Shown here: positions 28,161 through 37,249 of the stretch, one piece after another
Position numbering within the stretch: position 1 is the stretch's first letter
Layout of the letters: every line of letters starts with the position of its first letter
Assembly (NCBI RefSeq): GCF_023147505.1
Contig: NZ_JAHXPB010000005.1
Coordinates: 186,001-250,000, forward strand
DNA from: Brevundimonas sp. EYE_349
Lineage (GTDB): Bacteria; Pseudomonadota; Alphaproteobacteria; Caulobacterales; Caulobacteraceae
Length of the DNA: 64,000 nt
Direction of reading: 5' to 3'
Translations under genes and position numbers: made by a program
Notes under the pieces: generated by a model
What the model was told of the DNA's origin: nothing
Seen by the model: the letters and a program-made list of their open reading frames with translations, nothing else
Databases searched by the model: none

Positions 28161-29075
28161 TCAGGACGGGGGAAAGCCGCCCGCCCGGCTGAGCGCCGAG
28201 GGCGCCGGTCGGCCGATGGCCTGACCGATCCAGCGCGCCGTCTCGATCAGGGCGTCCAGGTCATAGCCCGTCTGGAACCCGCCGCGCTCCAGCATATAGA
28301 CCAGGTCTTCGGTGGCGATATTGCCCGTGGCGCCGGGTGCGAACGGACAGCCGCCGACGCCCCCGACTGAGGCGTCCAGCACGTCGATCCCAGCCTGAAC
28401 CCCGGCATAGGCGTTGGCCAGGCCGGTATTGCGGGTGTCGTGGAAATGCAGGCGCAGGGTCGCGCCGGGGGCTGCGGCCCTGGCCGCCTCGACCTTCCGC
28501 GTCACCGCCCAGGGATCGCCGGCGCCGATGGTGTCGGCCAGACCGATCTCCCGGACGCCCATCGCCGCGATGGCCCCGACCATGTCCGCGACCTGATCGA
28601 CCGAGACCTCGCCGTCGAACGGACAGCCCCAGACGCAGGAGATCATGGCCGACAGCGACGGCGCGCCTTCGGACGCCTCGGCGTTGTGCCGCCGCGCCAC
28701 GATGTCCGCCAGCATGCCCAGTTGGTCCTTCACAGCCAGGCCCTGGTTCTTCAGACCGAAGCCGTCCGTCGCGGCGACCGAGACATTGACCTCGTCCACC
28801 CCGGTCGCAAGCGCCCGGTCATAGCCCTTGCCGTTGAGGACCAGGCCGATGCGGCTGCGCTCCGGCTGACGCGGCAGGGCGGCCATGACCTCTTCGGCGC
28901 CGGCCATCTGCGGCACATATCTGGGATGGACGAAGGAGACGGCCTCGATCCGTTTCGCGCCCGCCGCCTCCAGCCTGCGCACCAAATCGGCGCGCACGGC
29001 GGGCTCGAGAACCGCCTTTTCGTTCTGCAGCCCGTCGCGCGGGCCGACTTCGACGATCTGGATGAAGCGACCCAT
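28161..29075 (-). CDS. Hydroxymethylglutaryl-CoA lyase
   Basis: Cleaves HMG-CoA to acetyl-CoA and acetoacetate, the last step of leucine breakdown. The 304-residue TIM-barrel starts with VEVGPRDGLQNEK, the catalytic Asp/Arg motif. The C-terminal signature ASVGGVGGCPFAPGATGN contains the catalytic cysteine, and the metal-binding HFHDTR lies about residue 207. Homocitrate synthase-like DRE-TIM enzymes are the nearest alternatives, but the GGCPFAPGA motif decides. Its ATG overlaps the stop of the GT39 gene by one base; no other leucine-degradation gene is nearby. Confidence 0.94.
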   Translation of the reverse strand: MGRFIQIVEVGPRDGLQNEKAVLEPAVRADLVRRLEAAGAKRIEAVSFVHPRYVPQMAGAEEVMAALPRQPERSRIGLVLNGKGYDRALATGVDEVNVSVAATDGFGLKNQGLAVKDQLGMLADIVARRHNAEASEGAPSLSAMISCVWGCPFDGEVSVDQVADMVGAIAAMGVREIGLADTIGAGDPWAVTRKVEAARAAAPGATLRLHFHDTRNTGLANAYAGVQAGIDVLDASVGGVGGCPFAPGATGNIATEDLVYMLERGGFQTGYDLDALIETARWIGQAIGRPAPSALSRAGGFPPS

Positions 29076-30757
29076 TACTCGGCTCCCGCGGCGGCGTTGC
29101 CGTTTCTGGGCGGCGGCGCATAGACCGTCAGACTGACCTCGTCCCCGGCGGAATAGTTGTAGCCGTTGACCACCCCGACCGCCCGGCCCGAGACGCCCAG
29201 GCGCGCGGCGGCGGCGCGGAAGGCGTCGGCGTCACGGCCTTCGACGATGGCGGGCCGGCCCTCGGCCAGGGCTTCGGCGGCCCCTTGCGCGTCAGTCAGT
29301 TCGGTGTCGCGTCCGGTCAGGAAGACGAAGCTGGGCTCATGGAAGCCGGTGATGGCCACGGGGCCCGGCGTGCGGCCTTGACGCGGATGCAGGTCGGCGG
29401 CCTCCAGCGTCCGCTCAAGCTGGGGCGCGATGGCCAGGGGGCGCAGTTGGCGGATGGTGCCGGCCAGCGCCGCGTGCGCGACGATCCCGAAGGCCAGCGA
29501 GGCGATCAGGGCCGCGACCGGCGCCCGGTTCAAAAGCAGGAAGGCTCCCATGGCCCCGGCCGCCAGAGCCATGACCACTGTCAGCGCCGCCCAGGTCTGG
29601 GCGGTTGAGGTGCCATAGACCGTCAGCCCATACACCGTGATGCCGATGATCAGGATCGCCGCGAACCCGGCCAGGATTGCGCCCGTGATGCGCGAAACCT
29701 TGCCGATGGGCCGGGCCAGGGCGGCGGCGGCCAGAAGCGCCAGCCCGCCGAAGGTCGGCAGGGTGTAGTGCCACAGCTTGGTCGGCGCGAGTTCGAACAT
29801 CAGCCAGCCCGGCAGCACCCAGCAGACCAGGAACCGGATCGCCGGCTCGGCCCGCCGGTTCCAACCCGTCGAGACGGCGGCGGGCAACAGAAGGGTGGAG
29901 GGGAAGAACAGCAGGGGCGCCAGCAACAGATACATGCCGGGGAAGCCCGAATGGCTCTCATGGGCGCCGGCGATCTTGGGCGCGAGATCGCCCCCGATGG
30001 CCTCGCGCCAGAAGCCGCCGTCGGTGGCGATGGTGATGGCGATGGCCCATGGCCCCACCATCAGGGCGACCAGCGGCAGTCCCCAGCCCCAACCGAGGCG
30101 ATAGAGCCATTTGACGTTCCGGTCCCAGATCGACACGGCGATGACGGCCAAGGCGATGACCAGAAATCCGATGGGCCCCTTGATCAGGACCGACAGGCCC
30201 AGCCCCGCCCAGAACAGGAATTTGTGCAGCCGTTCCGGCCGCTCCCCGGCCCGGGTCGCCATATAGATGCGCGCCAGGGCCGCCATGGCCAGGGTGGTCG
30301 CCCCGCACAGCATGGCATCGGTCTTGGCGATGCCCGCCTCGGTGGACAACAGGAAGGTCGCCCCCATGATCGCTCCGCCGAGGAAGCCGACGCGACCGCC
30401 CAGCATCGCCGACCCGGCCCAGGCCACCGCCCAGGCCGCCAGCACTGCGCCCAGCAGGGACGGAATCCGATAGGGCGCGATCTGGCGATCCTCGACGTCC
30501 GAGGTCAGGGCCACCGCCGCCGCCTGCAGCCAGTAGATGCCGACCGGCTTCTTCCAGCGCGGCTCGTCCTGGAAGCGGATATCCACATAGTCTCCACTCT
30601 CGACCATCTGGGCCGTGGCCTGGGCGAAGCGGCTCTCGTCGCGATCCAGCGGCGGCATCAGCAACAGGCCCGGCAGGCCGGCGATCAGCGTCAGCAGGGC
30701 GGCGAACAGCGGCCCCCTCCAACCGGCGATAAGGTGATCCAGGTTCAGGCGGTTCAT
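29075..30757 (-). CDS. GT39-family (ArnT/PMT-like) lipid-linked sugar transferase
   Basis: A 560-residue inner-membrane glycosyltransferase. The first periplasmic loop has the catalytic-type DRDESRFAQA (near residue 38) and the later EPRWKKPVGIYWLQ, hallmarks of ArnT-like enzymes that use undecaprenyl-phosphate sugars. About ten or eleven helices occupy residues 15-440, and a soluble periplasmic C-terminal domain follows. The likely acceptor (lipid A, protein or another glycan) is not visible. It is divergent from a GT2 polyprenyl-phosphate sugar synthase at 30942, a natural donor-making partner. Confidence 0.88.
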   Translation of the reverse strand: MNRLNLDHLIAGWRGPLFAALLTLIAGLPGLLLMPPLDRDESRFAQATAQMVESGDYVDIRFQDEPRWKKPVGIYWLQAAAVALTSDVEDRQIAPYRIPSLLGAVLAAWAVAWAGSAMLGGRVGFLGGAIMGATFLLSTEAGIAKTDAMLCGATTLAMAALARIYMATRAGERPERLHKFLFWAGLGLSVLIKGPIGFLVIALAVIAVSIWDRNVKWLYRLGWGWGLPLVALMVGPWAIAITIATDGGFWREAIGGDLAPKIAGAHESHSGFPGMYLLLAPLLFFPSTLLLPAAVSTGWNRRAEPAIRFLVCWVLPGWLMFELAPTKLWHYTLPTFGGLALLAAAALARPIGKVSRITGAILAGFAAILIIGITVYGLTVYGTSTAQTWAALTVVMALAAGAMGAFLLLNRAPVAALIASLAFGIVAHAALAGTIRQLRPLAIAPQLERTLEAADLHPRQGRTPGPVAITGFHEPSFVFLTGRDTELTDAQGAAEALAEGRPAIVEGRDADAFRAAAARLGVSGRAVGVVNGYNYSAGDEVSLTVYAPPPRNGNAAAGAE

Positions 30758-30941
30758 CCGAGCGTCGTATCACGCCCACGACGCTCGCCGGAAGCGCTCC
30801 CTCGCAGGACCGCCCGTCATCTGGCGTCCGAACGACGGAGAGGCGGCGCGGCCGCGCGCCCCCGCCCCGCCCGCCCGCCATGAGACGCAAGGTCGCACCG
30901 TCCGTTTCACTCGCGCCCGCGGATGCGCTAAGGAGCCACGA

Positions 30942-31679
30942 ATGATCGACCGCGCCGCCTCCGCCCCCGACATCTCCGTCGTCGTGCCCGTTCACGACGA
31001 AGCCGGCGCCGCCGTGCCTTTGGCGCGCGAGATCGCCGCCGCCTTCGCCGGGCGTTCGTATGAAATGATCTTCGTGGACGACGCCTCCAAGGACGCGACC
31101 CTGGCCGAATTGAAGGCCGCCATGACCGAACTGCCGGCCCTGCGCGTCCTGTCTCATGGAACGAATGCGGGCCAGAGCCGTGCAGTGCGCACCGGCGTCC
31201 TGGCGGCGCGCGGTCCCGTCGTGGTGACCATGGACGGCGACGGTCAGAACCCGCCCGCCGACGCCCCACGCCTGGTCGACGCCCTGATCGCGGCGCCCGC
31301 CGACGTCGGCCTGGTCGGCGGCCGCCGCGCCAAGCGTCAGGACACCCAGGCCAAACGCCAGGCCTCGATCTGGGCCAACCGCATCCGCCGCAAACTGCTC
31401 GGCGACGACGCCGACGACACGGGTTGCGGCCTGAAGGCCTTTCGCCGCGACGTCTTCCTGCGCCTGCCCTATTTCGATCACATCCACCGCTACCTGCCGG
31501 CGCTGATGATCCGCGAGGGGTTCAAGAACCAGTATCTGGACGTGGACCACCGCCATCGCGAGACCGGCCGATCCAAATACACCAACTGGGGCCGGCTGCG
31601 CGCGTCGGTCTCGGACCTGATGGGCGTCATGTGGTTGAAGACGCGTTCGCGGAGACCGGGCGCGATCTCGGAGTTCTAA
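30942..31679 (+). CDS. GT2 polyprenyl-phosphate glycosyltransferase (DPM-like)
   Basis: A 245-residue GT-A enzyme that likely transfers a sugar from a nucleotide donor to undecaprenyl phosphate. It starts ISVVVPVHDEAGAAVPL, has the DxD-like TMDGDGQNPP near residue 95, and a C-terminal basic segment with RHRETGRSKYTNWGRL typical of dolichol-phosphate mannose synthase-like enzymes. It lacks clear C-terminal transmembrane helices, so it is the soluble or peripherally bound type. AGGAG six bases before ATG 30942. Divergent from the GT39 gene, it may make that enzyme's donor. Confidence 0.88.
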   Translation: MIDRAASAPDISVVVPVHDEAGAAVPLAREIAAAFAGRSYEMIFVDDASKDATLAELKAAMTELPALRVLSHGTNAGQSRAVRTGVLAARGPVVVTMDGDGQNPPADAPRLVDALIAAPADVGLVGGRRAKRQDTQAKRQASIWANRIRRKLLGDDADDTGCGLKAFRRDVFLRLPYFDHIHRYLPALMIREGFKNQYLDVDHRHRETGRSKYTNWGRLRASVSDLMGVMWLKTRSRRPGAISEF

Positions 31680-31694
31680 ACGCCGGTCTGTCTC

Positions 31695-31730
31695 GTCTCC
31701 GGCCCCCGTCCCCGCAATCGGGGAGGAGAC
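31695..31730. terminator. Possible bidirectional stem-loop between convergent genes
   Basis: An inner stem CCCCG (31710-31714) with CGGGG (31719-31723) sits inside an outer GTCTCC (31695-31700) with GGAGAC (31725-31730). It lies between the converging GT2 and rlmN genes. No T-run follows on either strand, so it may be Rho-assisted or only structural. Confidence 0.35.
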
Positions 31731-31736
31731 GGTCGG

Positions 31737-32909
31737 TCAGGCCGCCTCGGCTCCCGCCGCCTGCTCCGCCTTCCTCAGCGCCGAGGCGCGGACTTTTTCG
31801 CTTTCGGACTTCAGCTGGCCGCAGGCGGCCAGGATGTCGCGGCCGCGGGGGGTGCGGATAGGGCTGGCGTAGCCGGCCTTGTTCAGGATGGCGGCGAAGC
31901 GCTCGATGGTCTTCCAGTCCGAGCATTCGTATTCAACGCCGGGCCAAGGGTTGAACGGGATCAGATTGATCTTGGCCGGGATGCCCTCGATCAGCTTCAA
32001 CAGGGCGCGCGCCTCCTCGGGGCTGTCGTTGACGCCCTTCAGCATGACGTATTCGAACGTCACCCGCCGCGCATTGGACAGGCCCGGATAGGCCCGGATC
32101 GCCGCCATCAACTGTTCCAGCGGATATTTCTTGTTCAGCGGCACCAGCACGTCGCGCAACGGGTCGTTGGTCGCGTGCAGGCTGATGGCCAGCATGGCCG
32201 CCGTGCGGTCGCCCAGCGCCTGCAGCTGCGGCACCACCCCCGAGGTCGAGACCGTGATCCGGCGGCGCGACAGGGCGATGCCCTCATTGTCCGAGATGAT
32301 GTCGATCGCGTCGGAAACGTTGTCCAGATTGTAGAGCGGCTCGCCCATGCCCATGAAGACGATGTTCGACAGCCGGCGGTCTTCCTTGGGCGACGGCCAT
32401 TCGCCCAGGTCGTCGCGCGCCACCTGAACCTGGGCCACGATCTCGGCGGCGGTCAGATTGCGAACCAGCTTCTGGGTGCCGGTGTGGCAGAAGGTGCAGT
32501 TCAGGGTGCAGCCCACCTGGCTGGACACGCACAGGGCGCCGGCGCGGCCCACGTCGGGGATATAGACCGTCTCGATCTCGATGCCCGGAGCGGTGCGGAT
32601 CAGCCATTTGCGCGTGCCGTCCTTGGACACCTGGCGCTCGACCACCTCGGGGCGGGCCAGGGTGAAATGCTCGGCCAGCTTGGCCTGCATGTCCTTGGCG
32701 ACGTTCGACATGGCGGCGAAGTCGATCACGCCATAGTGGTGTATCCAGCTCCAGACCTGGCTGGCCCGCATCTTGGCCTTTTCGGGCGGGCAGACGCCGG
32801 CGTCGATCAGGGCCTGGCGCAGGCCCGCGCGCGTCAGGCCGCTGAGGTTGACGGGCGCCTTGACGGCGGGCGCGGTAGAGACGCGCGAAAGATCGAGCGT
32901 GATGCTCAA
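31737..32909 (-). CDS. rlmN: Dual-specificity RNA methyltransferase RlmN
   Basis: A radical-SAM enzyme that makes m2A2503 in 23S rRNA and m2A37 in some tRNAs. The cluster motif is C134-x3-C138-x2-C141 ([14 protein letters not shown]), and the methyl-carrying cysteine is Cys363 in the C-terminal AACGQL. The 390-residue length is normal. The start appears to be TTG 32909, with AGGA eight bases upstream; no ATG is placed well. The C-terminus extends about 28 residues past the catalytic cysteine. Confidence 0.95.
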   Translation of the reverse strand: MSITLDLSRVSTAPAVKAPVNLSGLTRAGLRQALIDAGVCPPEKAKMRASQVWSWIHHYGVIDFAAMSNVAKDMQAKLAEHFTLARPEVVERQVSKDGTRKWLIRTAPGIEIETVYIPDVGRAGALCVSSQVGCTLNCTFCHTGTQKLVRNLTAAEIVAQVQVARDDLGEWPSPKEDRRLSNIVFMGMGEPLYNLDNVSDAIDIISDNEGIALSRRRITVSTSGVVPQLQALGDRTAAMLAISLHATNDPLRDVLVPLNKKYPLEQLMAAIRAYPGLSNARRVTFEYVMLKGVNDSPEEARALLKLIEGIPAKINLIPFNPWPGVEYECSDWKTIERFAAILNKAGYASPIRTPRGRDILAACGQLKSESEKVRASALRKAEQAAGAEAA

Positions 32910-32990
32910 GGCGGCGATCCTGCGTGAGGTTGAGCCGGCCTATATAGCACGGATCCCGGCGATTGCATGGCCGGGGCGGATTCGGCCGCC

Positions 32991-33290
32991 CTAGAGGCCC
33001 ACGTCCCAGACGCCGGCGTCGCGCATCCGGGTCTCCTTCGCCTCTTCGGCCCGGCCGCCCATGTCGCGCGCCATGCCGCGAATGGCGGTCGAGACGGTGG
33101 CCTTGTGCACCCCTGGAACCACGGCGTGGATGAAGGCGGCGCCGGCCAGGCCCATCAGTTTGAAACCGAAGCGGGCGGAGGCGGCCATATGCTCGAAATA
33201 GGTTTCGCCCACCTCGCGCGGATGGTCGCGGAACAGCCGGGCGAACGGGGTCGCGGCGGGTCGGCTGCGGTCCATCGTCGTCTGGCTCAT
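32991..33290 (-). CDS. DUF6356-family protein
   Basis: A 99-residue protein with the DUF6356 pattern: RDHPREVGETYFEHM, then a hydrophobic segment FGFKLMGLAGAAFIHAVVPG (about residues 41-60) that is a probable single transmembrane helix, and a charged C-terminus. ATG 33290 agrees with the family; the open frame continues upstream only antisense to the protease gene. The function is unknown. It is divergent from the DegP-like gene. Confidence 0.8.
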   Translation of the reverse strand: MSQTTMDRSRPAATPFARLFRDHPREVGETYFEHMAASARFGFKLMGLAGAAFIHAVVPGVHKATVSTAIRGMARDMGGRAEEAKETRMRDAGVWDVGL

Positions 33291-33425
33291 GGGGGGTTCC
33301 TGGTTCGGCGTCGGCCGCATGGTCACGCCGGACGGCTGCAAAAGCAAGTCCCGCCCACCCCCAACGAACCCATCGTCAGGGGCGAAAACTCCGTCTAGGG
33401 TCGGGGTTCGATCAAGGGAATGCTC

Positions 33426-34781
33426 ATGCCGATCCGCTCCAAGGCCGTCTCCTCCGTCGCCCTCGCCCTGGCCCTGGCGGCCGCCGCGACGCCCGTCCTG
33501 GCGCGGCCCGTGGCTCAGGCCGACACGCGCGCGGCCGCCGCCGGCCTGCCCTATGACGCGCGGCGCGGGGTGTTCAGCTTCTCCTCGGGGCTGGAGGGCT
33601 CGCTTCCGGCGGTGGTGCAGGTCACCACGCTGGGCCAGTCGCGCGGCCCCAGCTCGGATTCGACCGACCCCAAACCCTACGCCTCCGGCTCGGGCGTCAT
33701 CGTCGATGCGGCCGAGGGGCTGGTCATCACCAACAACCATGTGGTCGAGGGCGGTCGAAAGTTCACCGTGGACCTGACCGACGGCCGCCTGTTCGACGCG
33801 GTTCTGGTCGGGGCGGACAAGGCCACCGACATCGCCGTGCTGCGCATCACTCCCGACGGCCGTCCGCTGAACCTGAAACAGGTCCAGACGGTGGATTCCG
33901 ACACCCTGCGCACCGGCGACCTGGCCTTCGCGGTCGGCTATCCGTTGGGTCTGGACCAGACCCTGACCATGGGCGTCATCTCGGGCCTGAACCGCTCGGG
34001 CCTGGGCGACGCGGTCGAGGACTATATCCAGACGGACGCGGCCGTGAACTCGGGCAATTCGGGCGGACCGCTGCTGGACAGCCGGGGCCGGTTGATCGGC
34101 ATCAACACCTCGATCCTGTCAGGCGGCCTGGGCGGCGGCAACGACGGCATCGCCTTCGCCGTGCCGACGCGCATCATGCTGTATGTCGCCGACCAGCTGA
34201 AGAAGAACGGCGAGGTCAAGCGCGGGCAGACCGGCGCCATCTTCGGCTCCTTGAACGCCGAACGGGCGCGCGAACTGCATCTGGGCATCGTGCGCGGCGC
34301 GGTCGTCGCCGATGTGGGCCCCGGTTCCCCGGCCGAGCGCGCGGGCCTGCGCCACAACGACGTCATCACCCGCCTGCAGGGCCGGCCGGTCGCCAACGCC
34401 GGATCGGTCAACGCCACCGTGGGCATCGCCGCGCCCGGCTCGGACCTCAGCGTCTCCTATCTGCGCGACGGCCGCGACGCCACGACCTCGCTCAGGGTCG
34501 AGACCCCGTCCGACCAGGCGGTGACGATCGGCGCCCGGTCGGTCCTGGCCTATGGGGCGACCTTGCGAAATCAGGACGGCGGGGCCCAGGTCGTCAGCGT
34601 CCAGGCCGGCTCTGCGACAGCTCAGGCCGATCTGACGGCCGGCGACCTCATCACCGCCGTAAACGGCGCCCCGGTCGCCGACGCCCGCGCCGTCGCCACG
34701 GCTCTGCAGTCCGCAAGCGGCGCTGCAGTCTTGACGGTGTCGCGAGGGGGAGAGACCCAGACCGTAACGCTGAACCCGTAA
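33426..34781 (+). CDS. DegP/DegQ-like periplasmic serine protease
   Basis: A 451-residue S1C (HtrA) protease with a signal peptide cleaved after about residue 26 (ATPVLA). The triad is His105 (NNHVVEGG), Asp135 (KATDIAVLRI) and Ser212 (GNSGGPL). A PDZ domain follows at about 255-345, and a second, weaker PDZ-like region at 365-451. ATG 33426 has AAGGGA six bases upstream; ATG 33420 directly abuts it and is less likely. A role in folding-stress control in the envelope is expected. Confidence 0.92.
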   Translation: MPIRSKAVSSVALALALAAAATPVLARPVAQADTRAAAAGLPYDARRGVFSFSSGLEGSLPAVVQVTTLGQSRGPSSDSTDPKPYASGSGVIVDAAEGLVITNNHVVEGGRKFTVDLTDGRLFDAVLVGADKATDIAVLRITPDGRPLNLKQVQTVDSDTLRTGDLAFAVGYPLGLDQTLTMGVISGLNRSGLGDAVEDYIQTDAAVNSGNSGGPLLDSRGRLIGINTSILSGGLGGGNDGIAFAVPTRIMLYVADQLKKNGEVKRGQTGAIFGSLNAERARELHLGIVRGAVVADVGPGSPAERAGLRHNDVITRLQGRPVANAGSVNATVGIAAPGSDLSVSYLRDGRDATTSLRVETPSDQAVTIGARSVLAYGATLRNQDGGAQVVSVQAGSATAQADLTAGDLITAVNGAPVADARAVATALQSASGAAVLTVSRGGETQTVTLNP

Positions 34782-35116
34782 GGGTCGACGTTCCGTCGGG
34801 CTCCAGACAGCGAAACGCCCGCCTTGCCAGGGAGGGGGAGGGGAAAGGCAGGGCGGGCGCTCGCTTGGAGGAAGCATCGGCCGCCGGAGCCCGTAAACTG
34901 GAAACATCCAGGGGGGCTGGGGGGGCTGTTCAGGATCCGGGACGCTTCCGAACTCCGACGAGCCGATGATCGATATTTCGTCGGCCATACAGGCGGGCGA
35001 AGGACCGAAACGGGGCCATTTCGTGTCTGCACCGGTTTTCTTCAGAGCGCGGTCCGACCGCGGCCTCCCAGGCTCTGGCGTCGCCCACGGCGCGGCCTAA
35101 GTTGAAGGACATGAGC
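34782..35116 (+). other. 335-base intergenic region with a long stem-loop
   Basis: No gene is supported here. Its clearest element is an imperfect hairpin, CGCCCGCCTTGCC (34816-34828) pairing with GGCAGGGCGGGCG (34847-34859), with one G-T pair and an 18-base purine-rich loop. It begins 35 bases after the protease stop and could end that transcript, but no T-run follows. The rest shows no tRNA or small-RNA signature that I can recognise. Confidence 0.4.
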
Positions 35117-35446
35117 ATGACCCCTCTCGACGCGACGCCCGCCGCCGGCCCCGTCTTCTTCGACCGTCGCGAACTGGACCCGATCCTGCGGGTCTATGGC
35201 CGGATGGTCGCCCAGGGCGAATGGCGCGACTACGCCATGGTCGGCCACAAGGACTTCGCCGAGTTCGCCGTCTTCCGCCGCACCGGCGACGCCCCCGCCT
35301 ACCGCATCGAGAAACGCCCCGCCCTCCAGACCCGCCAGGGCCAGTGGGCCGTCATCGGCGAAGGCGGCCAGATCCTGCGCCGCGGTCGCGACCTGGCCCA
35401 GGTGCTGCGGGTGTTCGATGGACGTAAATTTCAGGTAGTGGACTAG
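35117..35446 (+). CDS. DUF2794-family protein
   Basis: A 109-residue protein matching the alphaproteobacterial DUF2794 pattern: VFFDRRELDPILRVYGRMVA near residues 14-33, then GEWRDYAM, FRRTGDAPAYRIEKRPALQ and a C-terminal LRRGRDLAQVLRVF. The function is unknown. AAGGA lies seven bases before ATG 35117; the ATG two codons earlier would put it only one base away. It converges with the secreted protein gene. Confidence 0.85.
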   Translation: MTPLDATPAAGPVFFDRRELDPILRVYGRMVAQGEWRDYAMVGHKDFAEFAVFRRTGDAPAYRIEKRPALQTRQGQWAVIGEGGQILRRGRDLAQVLRVFDGRKFQVVD

Positions 35447-35447
35447 G

Positions 35448-36251
35448 TCAACGTCGCGCGGGCGGCGTCACGTCGCGGATCCGCGCGCCCTGCACCTCCC
35501 ACAGTTTGTCACCCGCCATGGTGTAGATCGGCAGTTGGTTAAGCAGCGACAGGAAGACGTGGACCTCCAGCGGCTGAGACGCGACCACGACACTCGTCAC
35601 AAGGCCCACCGTCTGCCCGCCCCGCTGAGCCTGACTGCGATCCATGTCGAGGCAGCCGCCGGACAGTTGCTCGCGCTTCTCGACCGTTTGGCCGTCCGCG
35701 CTGATGTGAAATCGGTAGTGGCCGCCCATCGGAACGACATTCGGCTGCGTGGTCGACGCCAACAACCACACCAGCCATCCCGGCCGTTCGGGATCCTTCA
35801 GCATCACCGCATTGTAGCGCGCCGAGCAGCGCAGCGGACCGATGGCCTGGGCGGCGGTATTACGCGCCGCGAACTGCGCGACGTCATCCGCTGACAGCAC
35901 AGGGTTTGCGGCGTCGATGACAGGACCCGCCTTTAGCTGGGAATCGACCACCACGTCCTTGAAAGCCTGTGGCGCTGCGGGTTCGCCCGACAGGAATCTG
36001 ACGCGCTGACCACTGCCGTCTGGCGTCACGATCCAACCGATCACGCCCTGCGGCGGCTGGCCGCCCGACGCCGCAAGAAGAGCGTCCGTCGCGCGGGCGG
36101 CGGCTACGTCCTGACGCCATATGGCCGTGCCAAGACGCCCCGTTTCTGAGATCGAGAAAGCTTCCACCGGTACGGGACGGTCCTGCGCCAGAACCGGCGC
36201 GGCGCAAAAGGCCGACACGGCGAACAACAAGCCGAATGCGCGATGCATCAT
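35448..36251 (-). CDS. Secreted protein of unknown function
   Basis: A 267-residue protein with a signal peptide (residues 1-23, ending APVLAQ). The mature part is a mix of short beta-strand-like segments; LRCSARYNAVMLKDPERPGWLVWLLAST recurs in Caulobacteraceae proteins of unknown role as far as I can tell, but no family is assigned. Two cysteines could form a disulphide in the periplasm. GGAGG lies about ten bases before the ATG pair at 36251/36248. A frame extension to 36290 is unlikely because it precedes the ribosome site. Confidence 0.7.
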   Translation of the reverse strand: MMHRAFGLLFAVSAFCAAPVLAQDRPVPVEAFSISETGRLGTAIWRQDVAAARATDALLAASGGQPPQGVIGWIVTPDGSGQRVRFLSGEPAAPQAFKDVVVDSQLKAGPVIDAANPVLSADDVAQFAARNTAAQAIGPLRCSARYNAVMLKDPERPGWLVWLLASTTQPNVVPMGGHYRFHISADGQTVEKREQLSGGCLDMDRSQAQRGGQTVGLVTSVVVASQPLEVHVFLSLLNQLPIYTMAGDKLWEVQGARIRDVTPPARR

Positions 36252-36322
36252 TCCGCAACCCCCTCCCATCCTTTCGCGAGAATTGCACACAACCCTCGCG
36301 CCGCATAACCCTAAGCCAAAAA

Positions 36323-36346
36323 AAAGGGCCCCGCGAGGGGCCCTTT
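36323..36346 (-). terminator. Intrinsic terminator of the Bax-inhibitor-1 gene
   Basis: A perfect ten-base stem AAAGGGCCCC (36323-36332) with GGGGCCCTTT (36337-36346) and a four-base loop. Read on the minus strand, the stem runs straight into a run of eight or more T residues, the classic Rho-independent form, 24 bases after the stop of the gene at 36370. Confidence 0.88.
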
Positions 36347-36369
36347 CCGCATCGGTCTTTCCAAGACGC

Positions 36370-37119
36370 CTAGTTCCGGTTGCCGCCCATGAAGCGCAGC
36401 AGGAAGAGGAACAGGTTCACGAAGTTGATGAACAGGCTCAGCGCGCCGTAGCTGGTGGCGACGCCAAGGGCGTTCCGGTCGCCTTCGATCGCATAGTAGC
36501 TCATCTTCAGGCGCTGGGTGTCGAAGGCGATCAGACCCGAGAACAGCAGCACGCCGGCGGCGCTGATGATCCAGTAGAGGACGCCGTTCGGCCAGAACAT
36601 GTTGACCAAAGAGGCGATGATCAGGCCGATCACGCCCATGATCAGGAAGGTGCCCATCGGCGAGAGATCGCGCTTGGTGGTGTAGCCGTACAGGCTGAGA
36701 CCGCCGAAGGCCGCCGCCGTGACCAGGAAGGTCGAGGCCACGCTGGCGCCGGTGTAGATCAGGAAGACCCAGCCCAGCGAAGCGCCCATGGTGGCGACGA
36801 CCAGCCAGTACAGCACATTGGTCGCGCCGGCCGTCGGATTCTTCATGAAGAACATCGAGCCGAAGATCAGCACCAGCGGGGCGAATTGGATCGCCATGCC
36901 CAGGATCGTCATGCCCATCCGCCCGTCGGGGCCGACGGTGTAGAGCAGTTGTTGAACGGCGGGCACGTTGCCAGTCGTGTAGGCCAGCGCCGCGGCGACC
37001 ACCAGGCCCAGCGCCAGCTTGTTATAGACGCCCAGCATGAAGCTGCGCAGGCCGGCGTCGACCGACATGTCAGCCGTTTGCGGCATGGGACGGGCGTAGC
37101 CGTTGTTGAAATCGCTCAT
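36370..37119 (-). CDS. Bax inhibitor-1 / YccA family membrane protein
   Basis: A 249-residue inner-membrane protein with seven helices. Conserved BI-1 features are MLGVYNKLALGLVVAAALAY in the first helix, MGTFLIMGVIGLIIASLVN and the C-terminal LFINFVNLFLFLLRFMG. Bacterial YccA binds and inhibits FtsH; the homologue may modulate membrane proteolysis or leak calcium. ATG 37119 (MSDFNNGYARP) is clear; an upstream extension lacks homology. It is followed by a strong terminator. Confidence 0.93.
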   Translation of the reverse strand: MSDFNNGYARPMPQTADMSVDAGLRSFMLGVYNKLALGLVVAAALAYTTGNVPAVQQLLYTVGPDGRMGMTILGMAIQFAPLVLIFGSMFFMKNPTAGATNVLYWLVVATMGASLGWVFLIYTGASVASTFLVTAAAFGGLSLYGYTTKRDLSPMGTFLIMGVIGLIIASLVNMFWPNGVLYWIISAAGVLLFSGLIAFDTQRLKMSYYAIEGDRNALGVATSYGALSLFINFVNLFLFLLRFMGGNRN

Positions 37120-37249
37120 GGCGACGAACTTTCTCCGATTGGCCGGAGAGGCGTCTCCGGTCACAAGCCTCGAATATCGTGAGCCGAGGCCTTCACTGCA
37201 AGGAAAACCAGGCTTGGAGGCTTGTGTTCCCGCCGCTACCTTCCGTCGC

